64,000 nt of DNA from Hymenobacter sp. GOD-10R (GTDB lineage Bacteria; Bacteroidota; Bacteroidia; Cytophagales; Hymenobacteraceae), in NCBI RefSeq assembly GCF_035609205.1, contig NZ_CP141184.1:3066501-3130500 (forward strand), written 5' to 3'. The position numbers and the translations under genes are program-made. Below, piece after piece: positions 26,401 to 35,229 of this stretch (position 1 is the first letter of the stretch; each line of letters opens with the position of its first letter). The notes below the pieces were generated by a model that was not told the DNA's origin, did not search any database, and saw only the letters and a list, made by a program, of their open reading frames with translations.

Positions 26401-26434
26401 CAGGCACCTAGCTCAACTAGGTGCCTGTTTTTTT
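26401..26434 (+). terminator. Rho-independent terminator
   Basis: A perfect 11-bp stem, CAGGCACCTAG with CTAGGTGCCTG, has a 5-base loop and is followed by seven T residues. It lies 24 bases after the DUF349 gene. Confidence 0.95.
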
Positions 26435-26510
26435 ATTGCCCTAACATTTTAAAAATCAGCATTAAGGCTCAAGGATGCCGTTCAATTGCAGAAAAAATGT
26501 CTTTTAAGGA

Positions 26511-26540
26511 TTGCGAAATAAAATTCCTTGGCTAGTTTTG
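26511..26540 (+). promoter_or_regulatory. Bacteroidota-type promoter for tRNA-Thr
   Basis: TTG at 26511-26513, a 19-base spacer, and TAGTTTTG at 26533-26540 match the phylum's -33 and -7 boxes (TTG...TAnnTTTG). The predicted transcript start is just before the mature tRNA 5' end at 26553. Confidence 0.75.
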
Positions 26541-26552
26541 CACCACCAATTC

Positions 26553-26625
<73 letters not shown>

Positions 26626-26636
26626 CTTAGGTATTT

Positions 26637-26676
26637 AAACCCACTGTAAATTAAATATTTACAGTGGGTTTTTTGT
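26637..26676 (+). terminator. Terminator after tRNA-Thr
   Basis: AAACCCACTGTAAAT pairs perfectly with ATTTACAGTGGGTTT (15 bp, 5-base loop) and is followed by more T residues. Confidence 0.93.
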
Positions 26677-27723
26677 TCCCATCGCGTATACTGCGGTTGC
26701 GGCGGCATAACCCACCTCTGACGCATCATACTTTCGGCTAGTCTAGCAACTGCTGAATCTTGCGCTCAAGCGCTTCTGTATCTACCATAATATCGTGGGC
26801 TTTGTTGGTCCAGTGTTCTGGCTGCGTGCAAAGCTGTAATCGACCAAAAACTATACTCCAACTGCAAGACCGTACTAGTATACAGCACGACGTACTCTTG
26901 CAGAGAAGTAACTGTCTCCTCGTGGGTCAGCGGAGTCCACCAAACAGTTTTGGAGGTGGACAGCAGGCCGTCTTTACAATACGCCGAGTGTTCCCGGCTA
27001 GCCTGTTCAACTTCATCTTTTAGGAGTGTAATACGATATCCCGTTAGCCCTAGCGTGAGCCCAGTAGGACTTAATGTATGACAGGCTGCCATAAATAAAC
27101 TGCAAGATCTTCTCCAAACGCATCAAGTAGTGTTCGTCGTTACGACTGGAGCATGAGTTAAGCAATAGCAGAAGCCTCCTGCTCGAAACGCTGGTACACC
27201 ACGGGGAAATGCTGCATAGCATCTTGCTGGGTAGCGTGCGCATCCGGTCCAGGGCATGCAAGCTACTGAGTACGGCCCGCGGCAGCCAGTTGACTAGAAA
27301 CCAGCTCGTATCCGACGACTCAGGCATTACGAAGCAGCGTTGGTCAATCAAGGCCTTGTATGCACTTACCGGGTGCAAGTGGCTCAGCAGCGCTTTAAAC
27401 GCGGCACGCAGCGCTGTACTGGCGCGAGCCCAGAAGTCACAACAACTGCACAAATCCTTCCGGCCTGGGGTATATCGTCTTCGCTTAGTTAACCATGTGC
27501 TCCAGAGGTCCTAGGTATTGATCGAGGTCGGTGACGAGCTTGCCACTACGGCTCACAGCTAGCGGCAGCCCAGCGCAGACAAACTGGTCAAACGCGAAGT
27601 TGGCTGCACAAGGATAATAATCAGTATGAGTTATAGTAAAGCTATATTGTAAGTACTTACCCCTCAACTCTTTTTTCTACGCTTTGTCAGGACTATTACT
27701 ATATTTTGCTAGATTGGAGCAGG
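26677..27723. other. Gene-poor region, probably decayed coding DNA
   Basis: No intact gene is recognised over about 1,050 bases. Leftward frames at 26766-27092, 27013-27453 and 27485-27667 are open but short, overlap each other in different phases, and give no family motif. The last has a plausible stretch, ANFAFDQFVCAGLPLAVSR. The pattern fits an old leftward gene broken by frameshifts, or neutral sequence. It lies directly after a tRNA gene, a common integration site, but I see no second copy of the tRNA 3' end that would mark an element boundary. Confidence 0.35.
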
Positions 27724-28404
27724 ATGAAGAAGGTTTGGAATTTGGGAATTACTACTGACACAGATAGCTATGATTTAGTGTCTGATTCAACTGTATTGCC
27801 TACCCAACCTAACGAAGCGCCAACTACTCCTGTCGACAGTGAGATGCTAATTCGACTCGCGTTCGAGTCGGACCCTAGGGCGGGTTGCGAGTTGCTTTAT
27901 CGGCACTATTACCAGGCTTTGTGCAGCCATGCCATTCGCTTTGTGTACTCCAAGTCTATTGCGGAGGATCTGGTTTCCGACATACTCTGCCAGTTTTATG
28001 GGAAGGGCACCTATAAGGATATCGTCACTTCGTACCGGGCTTTTCTTTACCAGAGTGTTCGTAACAGAGCGTATAATTACCTGCGGCTGGAAGCGAATCG
28101 GGCCGTGGAACTTGACCCGGTATACGAGAGAAACTTAGAAGCCACCAGTCAGCAGCCAGACTCCATTCTGGAATATGAGGAATTGTGCCGGGAGGTCGAG
28201 GCAGTTATTCAGTCTTTGCCGGCCAAATGCCGCAATATCTACCTGATGCACCGCTTCGACGAGAAGAAGTACACACAAATTGCCGAGGAACTTCAGCTTT
28301 CCGCCAGAACCGTAGAGGCGCAAATCAGGAAAGCTAGCCAATTAGTAAAAAAGGCACTAATCAAATACTGGGTATTAATGGCCGTGTTGCTTCTCCAGGG
28401 TTGA
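27724..28404 (+). CDS. ECF RNA polymerase sigma factor (SusC/D-locus type)
   Basis: This 226-residue sigma-70 factor has region 2 (YRHYYQALCSHAIRFVYSKS, then AEDLVSDILCQFY, about residues 62-100) and region 4 (LPAKCRNIYLMHRFDEKKYT, then a helix-turn-helix in IAEELQLSARTVEAQIRKA, about 167-205). It is followed by a FecR anti-sigma gene and a SusC with an STN domain. This is the standard arrangement in which ligand binding at the outer membrane frees the sigma factor to transcribe the locus. The ATG at 27724 is preferred to a TTG six codons earlier. The N-terminal extension of about 45 residues is longer than usual. Confidence 0.9.
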   Translation: MKKVWNLGITTDTDSYDLVSDSTVLPTQPNEAPTTPVDSEMLIRLAFESDPRAGCELLYRHYYQALCSHAIRFVYSKSIAEDLVSDILCQFYGKGTYKDIVTSYRAFLYQSVRNRAYNYLRLEANRAVELDPVYERNLEATSQQPDSILEYEELCREVEAVIQSLPAKCRNIYLMHRFDEKKYTQIAEELQLSARTVEAQIRKASQLVKKALIKYWVLMAVLLLQG

Positions 28405-28821
28405 ATGACCCAACGAGAAGGGAAAAATCACCGCGGGCAGTATTGTGATGCTAGGATGGTCAACTGTACGAGGTTGTGCCTACGTCCGCTCGAGGATATG
28501 GTCCAACTGCGGCCTTCAAGTAGCTAACCCTATAGGAGTGCGGAGAGTATTCTGCCCTCCTAGGTAGAATTTAGCCACAACACCATTCATCTGTTACAGG
28601 ATGCTACTGCGCGCTCGGGTGAACCGCATCGTCAACTGGCAATAATTTTTCTGATTCCCACACGCTTCAGCGGGGCTTATTCCCGGAAAAATACTGGCTC
28701 TGGGCTCGTCGGAAAGGCTTTTTGAAAAATAACCTAGCTTTTTTCTGCTGACGTAAGGGTTTTTCGGGACTTAGTTGTCTACCTACTATAGCCCACCTAG
28801 GGCCTCTTATACGCTAGCTGC
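28405..28821. other. 417-base intergenic region between sigma and anti-sigma genes
   Basis: I see no gene, tRNA or clear hairpin. A+T-rich runs occur at about 28640-28760. A sigma-dependent promoter for the FecR-SusC-SusD transcript may lie here, but its consensus is unknown to me, so no box is called. Confidence 0.4.
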
Positions 28822-29838
28822 ATGTCATCTTCGTCCCTGGTAACCAGAGAGCTGTTATTTGCCTACTTCGCTGGCCAAGCGACGGTATTGCAAAAGCAGA
28901 TGATCGAGAACTGGGTGAAGGAGGGGCCGGAGCAAGCAGAATTCTTCTACGCCTGTCTGCATGAGTGGGAAACAGCGCATCCCCAGTTCAAGGCAGACAC
29001 CGAAACAGCTATTGCTAAGTTCAATGAGATGGTACTGGCTCCGGCCGATTATCAGGAGACGCTAGGGGTAGGACAAAATCCGTCGCAGTCTGGCGCCTGG
29101 CAGCGCTGGCTGATTGCCGCGTCGGTCTTGTTTGCCAGCATACTCGGCTCGTGGTTGTTGCGTGAGCCGATTTTGCAGAAAAGCTACCGCACTGGCAGCG
29201 CGGAAACTAGCACTATCCTGCTGGCGGATGGTAGCAAGGTTGTACTTAATGCCAACTCGCTGTTGCAGGTGCCGCGTTTTGGCTTTGGGAAAACCAGCCG
29301 CCAGGTGCACCTGAAGGGAGAAGCCCGGTTTTCGGTGGTGCATACGCCCGATGATAAAACGTTCGTGGTTTCAACCGACCCCACCTTTCAAGTGGAGGTT
29401 CTAGGAACGGAGTTCAACCTTTCTGCCCGCCGAGGCTCGGCCAAAGTAGTGCTGCAAAAAGGCAAGGTAAAAGTGCGATACCGCGAAAAACCAGACCAAG
29501 CAATGACGTCACTGACCATGGCGCCGGGCGATTTTGTTTCGGTGAATGAGAAGCAGAAGGTCCTGAGGGTGAAGCGGGTGCCACATCCTGAAAATTACTC
29601 GGCCTGGCAGGATAGCCGCTTTGTTTTCGACCAGACCTCTTTGGCGGAGATAAAGGAGATACTTGAGGATAATTATGATTTAGTGGTCAGCCTGAAGGGG
29701 ATAGATGTATCGAAAGTGACAGTATCGGGCTCCTTCAAGGCCAAGAATGCAAATGAGTTATTACAAGCTCTTTCCGAAGTGCTCAATATCAGTGTACTAC
29801 GGCAAGACAATCAGGTGATGTTGATCAACAGAAATTAA
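28822..29838 (+). CDS. FecR family anti-sigma factor
   Basis: This 338-residue protein has an N-terminal cytoplasmic sigma-binding part (residues 1-88), one membrane helix (WLIAASVLFASILGSWLL, about 92-109), and a periplasmic FecR domain (SAETSTILLADGSKVVLNAN through LKGEARFSVVH and VEVLGTEFNLSARRGSAKVV). The C-terminal DUF4974 domain (FDQTSLAEIKEILEDNYDL, about 272-335) is known to contact the STN domain of its partner transporter. It should hold the upstream ECF sigma factor inactive until signalled by the SusC encoded 282 bases downstream. Confidence 0.93.
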   Translation: MSSSSLVTRELLFAYFAGQATVLQKQMIENWVKEGPEQAEFFYACLHEWETAHPQFKADTETAIAKFNEMVLAPADYQETLGVGQNPSQSGAWQRWLIAASVLFASILGSWLLREPILQKSYRTGSAETSTILLADGSKVVLNANSLLQVPRFGFGKTSRQVHLKGEARFSVVHTPDDKTFVVSTDPTFQVEVLGTEFNLSARRGSAKVVLQKGKVKVRYREKPDQAMTSLTMAPGDFVSVNEKQKVLRVKRVPHPENYSAWQDSRFVFDQTSLAEIKEILEDNYDLVVSLKGIDVSKVTVSGSFKAKNANELLQALSEVLNISVLRQDNQVMLINRN

Positions 29839-30120
29839 CTCCCACCTAAAAACGCAAGCCCGAGAAGGCACTCACCGGAGAAGACAACTGCGCCGCCAAT
29901 TGGTCGCCTAGCCTATACCACAGCCAAACCACAAGTTGCCTCCGGCGCTGCAAACCCAGCGTCGTGGAAAAATATTGCCCAATGGTTTTTGCCCTTTTTT
30001 CAAGAGCTACTACCTCCTCTGCTCTCACTAAGTGCCTCGGCACCCCTGCTTTATTCCAGCTATTTCTCTTGGAAGAAGCTTGCCTACTACTCTCGCTACA
30101 CCACCAAATTCCCCCGTTTT

Positions 30121-33100
30121 ATGAATAAAACGTTCTACCGATTAGGCTCCGGCGGCCTGCTACTGCTGCTGCTGGGCAGCCGACAACCACAAAGCTTGGC
30201 GCAGGGCCTAGCGTACCAGCCGCACGGGCAAAACGAGCCCAAAGGTGCCGCCAAATCCACCAGAATAAGTGTCAGGGAGGCGCTGAATAGTTTGCGGCAG
30301 CACTACAAAGTGGATATTCTCTTTTCGGATCCGGCCGTGGAAAACCTGGCGGTGCCGCAAAGCACCATCAAACTCACTCGCTCACTTGAGCAAAACCTGG
30401 AGGCCGTTTTGAATCCATCGGGTCTTCGCTACCGGAAATCAGCTGATGGCGCTTATCTGATAACCCCTGCTACCAGAAAGGACAAGCAAAGTCCCGCACA
30501 ATCTGCTACCAGCCTAGGGACGGTTGAACCGGCAGGGCAAAATAGTCAGGCAGATCAGCCCGTAACGGGCAAAGTAACCCAGGCCAATGGCCAGCCCTTA
30601 TCGGGCGTAACAGTGGTGGTGAAGGGTACCACCCAGGGAACCTCAACGGATGCAAACGGCAGTTTCTCACTAACTGTCCCAACGGGTAGTACCCTGATTT
30701 TTAGCTCCATTGGCTTCTTGGCGCAGGAGATTGCCGTAACGGGACCTTTTTTGAACGTGGTGCTGGCTGAAAACACCAAGGCCCTAGATGAAGTTGTGGT
30801 GGTGGGCTACGGTACCCAGAAAAAGGTGAACTTAACGGGTGCGGTGGCTACTGTTTCGTCGGAAGACCTCGACAACCGGCCCATTACGCAGGCTTCGCAG
30901 GCGCTGGCTGGCCTAGCCCCCGGTGTGCAGGTGCAGCAGCCGAGCGGCCGGCCTGGTAGCAACGGAGCCAACATCACCGTGCGGGGCATCGGAACCTTTA
31001 ATTCAGGCAGTGCACCGCTTGTGCTGATCGACGGTATTGCGGGCTCCATCGACGATGTAGCACCTGATAATATTGGTACCATAACCGTACTCAAGGACGC
31101 GGCCTCGGCCGCCATTTACGGCAATCGGGCCGCCAACGGCGTTATCCTGATTACGACTAAGCGTGGCAAGCCCGGTAAAATAGAGGTTGGCTACAACAAC
31201 TACGTGGGTTGGGAAAAGGTGACGCAGCTGCCTCAGTTCGTAAACTCGGCCACCTATGCCCGACTTACCGGTGCTTCGGCGCAAACCATCGCCAACTACG
31301 AAGCTGGCAACGACCCCGATAATTACCCCAACGTGTACCACTTGCGCGACTTGCTCAACTCGGGCTCGGGGTTTCAGCAGTACCACAACCTCAGCTTTTC
31401 GGGCGGCGAAAACAAAACTACCTACCTGTTTTCGGCCAGCTACCGCGGCCAGAAGGGCATCACGGCCGAAACCGATAACAAGCGCTACGATTTCCAAGCC
31501 AACATCGACAGCCGACTACGGGAGAACCTAAGCCTCAAAACCAGCTTGCTGGGCTTTTCGCAAGTTCGCAACCAGCCTGTGTCTAACTCAGCCGGTATCG
31601 ATGGCATCATCGGGTTTGCCGTGCGCGAACCCAATACCTATGCGGGCCGCAAATCGGATGGCACTTACGGTCACCAAGACTTCTTCGCCCCTGAGGCGTG
31701 GCTCGACGCCGAGGGCTTCGATAATTTCCGGGCTAAGAACTTCTACGGCAACACGGCGCTTACCTGGGAGCCTCTCAAGGGGCTGAGCTTTAGCGGCACG
31801 GCGGGCTACCACTACTACACTAGCACGACCACTACCTACCGGCCCGATATTTACCTGGACCGCAACACCTACGTGGGCCCTAACAACCTGTACAACGGTA
31901 CAACCGACGGGCAGGAAGTAACGCTGATTGGCCTAGCTACCTATGAAAAATCCATTCAGAACCACAACTTCAAGCTGCTGCTAGGTTATCAGCAAGAAGA
32001 CCACCGCGACAACTCGTTTTCGGCCTCGCGCGACCGGTTTCCTAATAACCTGCTGTACCAGCTGAGTGCGGGTGCCTCCACCAACCAGCAAAACAGCGGC
32101 TCGGCCAATGAATACGCATTCCGGTCGTACTTCGGCCGCCTCAACTACAACTTCAACGAGCGTTACCTGCTCGAATTTAATGCGCGCTATGACGGCTCGT
32201 CGCGGTTTGCACCTAGCAATAGGTATGGCTTGTTTCCGGCCGTTTCGGCGGGCTGGCGCGTGTCGGAAGAGCCTTTTTTGAAAGACCAGACTAGCTGGTT
32301 GGATGAGCTAAAAATCCGGGGTTCGTACGGTACCCTAGGTAATGCCAACATTGCCAACTACCCGTATCAATACACCTACAACACCAATCCCCGATACAAT
32401 TTCGGCGGCGTGATTGCGCCGGGTGCGGCAGTTACTTCGGCGGCCAACGCCGATATCCAGTGGGAAACTACTACGTCGAGCGACATCGGGCTGGATTACA
32501 GCCTGTGGAAAGGTAGGCTGAGCGGCTCCTTCGACGTGTATGAGCGCACGGCCAAGGATATTCTCTACCAGGTGCCCGTATCGGGAACGCTAGGGCTTGA
32601 TGCGCCTATCGTGAATGCCGGCTCGATTCGGAACCGGGGCTTCGAAGCTAGCCTGACCTACAACGTTACGGCCGGGGGCTTCCGGATGGCCGTGTCGCCC
32701 AATTTTTCTTACAACCAGCAGCAAGTCACCAAGATTGCTGGCGACCTGAAATCGGTAATTCCGACCTTCTTCGTGGGCCAACCGCTCAACGCCATCTATG
32801 GCTACGTGGCCGACGGCCTATTCACCGACGCGGCCGATGTAGCGAGCTACCCCACCCAGCCCATTGCTGGTCGACCGGGCGTTATCCGGTTCAAGGATTT
32901 GAGCGGCCCCGACGGTGTGCCCGACGGTAAAGTGGATGCTACCTACGACCGCACCATCATCGGTACTCGCAACCCGAAAACGTCCTTCGGTCTGAACATC
33001 AATGCTAGCTTCAAGGGCTTTGATCTGGCCATGTTGTTCCAAGGCCTAGGTGATTATACCGTGCAAATGTCGTCGTATCAGGCTTATGCCTATTACAACG

Positions 33101-33468
33101 GCGGCAACATTCAGAAGTGGCAGGCTGATAATGCCTGGACCCCCGAGAACCCCAACCGCAACGCCAAATACCCGCAAATCACGAGCCTGAGCCAGGGCAG
33201 CGCCAACGTGCAAACCAACTCGTTCTGGAACCGCTCGGGCACGTACCTGCGCTTCAAGAACCTGCAAATCGGCTACACGCTGCCGGCGGGTCCGCTGGAA
33301 AAACTGCACATCAGCAAAGTGCGGGTGTTTGCGGGCGGGCAGAATCTGTTTAGCCTGAACAGTTTTTACGAGGGCTGGGACCCCGAAAACAGCCAGGGCA
33401 CGGGTGACAACCCGAGCTTTTACCCGCTCACGGCCATCTACACCTTGGGCCTGAACATCAAGCTGTAA
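30121..33468 (+). CDS. SusC/RagA TonB-dependent outer-membrane transporter with STN domain
   Basis: This protein has 1,115 residues. It runs: signal peptide (about 1-29), an STN secretin/TonB signalling domain (ISVREALNSLRQHYKVDILF and LEQNLEAVLNPSGLRYR, about 45-110), and a CarboxypepD_reg-like domain (VTGKVTQANGQPLSGVTVVV, about 145-220). A plug follows, starting DEVVVVGYGTQKKVNLTGAV, then a 22-strand barrel ending in LGLNIKL. It imports oligosaccharides with SusD using TonB energy, and the STN domain passes the binding signal to FecR. The ATG at 30121 is chosen. The frame is open further upstream but gives no better signal peptide. Confidence 0.95.
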   Translation: MNKTFYRLGSGGLLLLLLGSRQPQSLAQGLAYQPHGQNEPKGAAKSTRISVREALNSLRQHYKVDILFSDPAVENLAVPQSTIKLTRSLEQNLEAVLNPSGLRYRKSADGAYLITPATRKDKQSPAQSATSLGTVEPAGQNSQADQPVTGKVTQANGQPLSGVTVVVKGTTQGTSTDANGSFSLTVPTGSTLIFSSIGFLAQEIAVTGPFLNVVLAENTKALDEVVVVGYGTQKKVNLTGAVATVSSEDLDNRPITQASQALAGLAPGVQVQQPSGRPGSNGANITVRGIGTFNSGSAPLVLIDGIAGSIDDVAPDNIGTITVLKDAASAAIYGNRAANGVILITTKRGKPGKIEVGYNNYVGWEKVTQLPQFVNSATYARLTGASAQTIANYEAGNDPDNYPNVYHLRDLLNSGSGFQQYHNLSFSGGENKTTYLFSASYRGQKGITAETDNKRYDFQANIDSRLRENLSLKTSLLGFSQVRNQPVSNSAGIDGIIGFAVREPNTYAGRKSDGTYGHQDFFAPEAWLDAEGFDNFRAKNFYGNTALTWEPLKGLSFSGTAGYHYYTSTTTTYRPDIYLDRNTYVGPNNLYNGTTDGQEVTLIGLATYEKSIQNHNFKLLLGYQQEDHRDNSFSASRDRFPNNLLYQLSAGASTNQQNSGSANEYAFRSYFGRLNYNFNERYLLEFNARYDGSSRFAPSNRYGLFPAVSAGWRVSEEPFLKDQTSWLDELKIRGSYGTLGNANIANYPYQYTYNTNPRYNFGGVIAPGAAVTSAANADIQWETTTSSDIGLDYSLWKGRLSGSFDVYERTAKDILYQVPVSGTLGLDAPIVNAGSIRNRGFEASLTYNVTAGGFRMAVSPNFSYNQQQVTKIAGDLKSVIPTFFVGQPLNAIYGYVADGLFTDAADVASYPTQPIAGRPGVIRFKDLSGPDGVPDGKVDATYDRTIIGTRNPKTSFGLNINASFKGFDLAMLFQGLGDYTVQMSSYQAYAYYNGGNIQKWQADNAWTPENPNRNAKYPQITSLSQGSANVQTNSFWNRSGTYLRFKNLQIGYTLPAGPLEKLHISKVRVFAGGQNLFSLNSFYEGWDPENSQGTGDNPSFYPLTAIYTLGLNIKL

Positions 33469-33506
33469 CCACTACCGTTCACGGCACTTCTTAACTGATT
33501 ACTACC

Positions 33507-35144
33507 ATGCATGCATATAATCTTTCTACTACAAAAGTCCGGCTGGTTCTGGCACTTGGCCTGTTGCTAGGTGTGGCGACTAGCTGCGAAAAGGAGTTGC
33601 TCGACAAGCAACCGCTCACGGCTATTTCCGACGCCACCTTTTGGCGCACGGCCAATGATGCTACCCTCGCTCTGAACGGGGTATACGACACGGGTGCCGG
33701 TTTTACTGGCTATAACTTCTGGGCCGCCACTTCCATGGTAAACCTAGATTTGATGGCCGGCAACGGCTCGGAGAAGGAGTTAATTCCCGACCAGTTTACC
33801 GACGGCAGCCTAAACTCGGCCTATAGTTTTGTGGGCGCTTACTACACCCAGGCGTACCGGCAAATCACGCGCTGCAACAACTTCCTCGGCAACATCGACA
33901 AAGTGTCGATGGATGCCACGCAGAAAAACATTATGATCAATGAAGTACGAACCCTTCGGGCGTACAACTACTTCAACCTAGCCCTGTACTTCGGCGACGT
34001 GCCGCTCATTCAGCGCCTGCTCACCGTCGACGAAGCGAACAGCGTAACGCGTACGCCGAAAGTCGAAGTGTGGGCGTTTTGTGAATCGGAGCTGAAAGAG
34101 GCCGCCGCGGTATTACCCCCATCAGTGCCGGATGCTCAGCAAGGCCACATGACGGCGGCCAGCGCCCTCGCTATTCTGGGACGTTTGCAGCTGGCGGAGA
34201 AGAAATGGGCCGATGCGGCAACCAGCTACAAGAAGATCATCGATTTTGGAGCTTACAGCATCGACCCACGCTACCGGGAATTGTTCCTGAACGCGGGAGA
34301 GCTAAGCCGCGAGGTAATTATGTCGCAGCAGTACCTCAAGGACACCTACAACCACGCCCTGCTCCAGTACCTGACGCCCGAAACGTGGGGCGGCTGGCAC
34401 CAGTATTCTCCCTTCAATGAGTTGGTAAAGGAATATGAGTGTACCGACGGCTTGCCCATTACCCAATCTCCGCTCTACGACCGGAACAACCCCTATAATA
34501 ATCGTGACCCGCGGCTCGACTTTACCGTGATGATTTCCGGCCGCACCACGTTCCGGGGCCGCACGTATTCCGCCGTACCCGGTACCACCTTGCCCGACCG
34601 ACTCAACCAATACCCCGGCGTGTGGAGTGGCTACGCCATCTACAAGTTTTTGGAAGATGACCCCGCCGTGGCTACCACCACAAACGACGGCAACAACTTT
34701 CCTTTGATTCGGTACGCTGAAGTGTTGCTAGGTTACCTAGAAGCTAAGCTAGAGTCGGGGAGTAGCATCGATCAGGCCCTGCTCAATGCGACCATCAACC
34801 AAGTACGGGGCCGGCAGGCCGTGCGCATGCCCGCCGTCACGACAACTGACCCCGCAGCGCTCAGAACCATCATTCGTCGGGAGCGGCGCGTGGAATTTGC
34901 CTTCGAAGGGCTACGCTATTTCGATTGCTTGCGCTGGGGCATCCTAGGTGCCGAAAACAACCGGCAGTTCACGGGCATGAAGCTTACCAATACGCCCGCC
35001 ACTTACAAAGACTATCCGGTAGACGCGGAGGGGTACTACCTCTACAAGAGAAGAAACTTTGTGGTCGGCAAAAATGAGTTGTGGCCCATTCCGCAGTCGG
35101 AGCGCGACCTAAACAAAAACCTGACGCAAAACCCTGGCTACTAG
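33507..35144 (+). CDS. SusD/RagB family nutrient-binding lipoprotein
   Basis: This 545-residue protein starts 38 bases after the SusC gene. The signal peptide ends in GVATSC, the lipidation Cys at about residue 27, followed by EKELLDKQPLTAISDATFWR, the canonical SusD N terminus. Middle motifs are EVRTLRAYNYFNLALYFGDVPL (TPR-like helices) and PLIRYAEVLLGYLEAKLESG. The C terminus has RRERRVEFAFEGLRYFDCLRWG and ends NPGY. It acts as the lid over the SusC barrel and binds the glycan at the cell surface. Confidence 0.95.
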   Translation: MHAYNLSTTKVRLVLALGLLLGVATSCEKELLDKQPLTAISDATFWRTANDATLALNGVYDTGAGFTGYNFWAATSMVNLDLMAGNGSEKELIPDQFTDGSLNSAYSFVGAYYTQAYRQITRCNNFLGNIDKVSMDATQKNIMINEVRTLRAYNYFNLALYFGDVPLIQRLLTVDEANSVTRTPKVEVWAFCESELKEAAAVLPPSVPDAQQGHMTAASALAILGRLQLAEKKWADAATSYKKIIDFGAYSIDPRYRELFLNAGELSREVIMSQQYLKDTYNHALLQYLTPETWGGWHQYSPFNELVKEYECTDGLPITQSPLYDRNNPYNNRDPRLDFTVMISGRTTFRGRTYSAVPGTTLPDRLNQYPGVWSGYAIYKFLEDDPAVATTTNDGNNFPLIRYAEVLLGYLEAKLESGSSIDQALLNATINQVRGRQAVRMPAVTTTDPAALRTIIRRERRVEFAFEGLRYFDCLRWGILGAENNRQFTGMKLTNTPATYKDYPVDAEGYYLYKRRNFVVGKNELWPIPQSERDLNKNLTQNPGY

Positions 35145-35151
35145 AAGGAGG

Positions 35152-35197
35152 CCCGGCAGCTGCTCACCCACCCCAAGCTAGGCGAGCAGTTGCCGGG
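35152..35197 (+). terminator. Hairpin between susD and fucosidase genes
   Basis: CCCGGCAGCTGCTC and GAGCAGTTGCCGGG form a 14-bp stem with one G-U pair and an 18-base loop. No T-run follows, so it is more likely an mRNA-stabilising or partly terminating hairpin than a full stop. Confidence 0.45.
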
Positions 35198-35229
35198 CAC
35201 CGCTCCTTGCTCTCATTCCTTTTACCTTG

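Noticed and set aside
26766..27453. Two overlapping leftward frames after tRNA-Thr as real genes
   Set aside because: They overlap in different phases, have shadow-like composition and show no recognisable domain.
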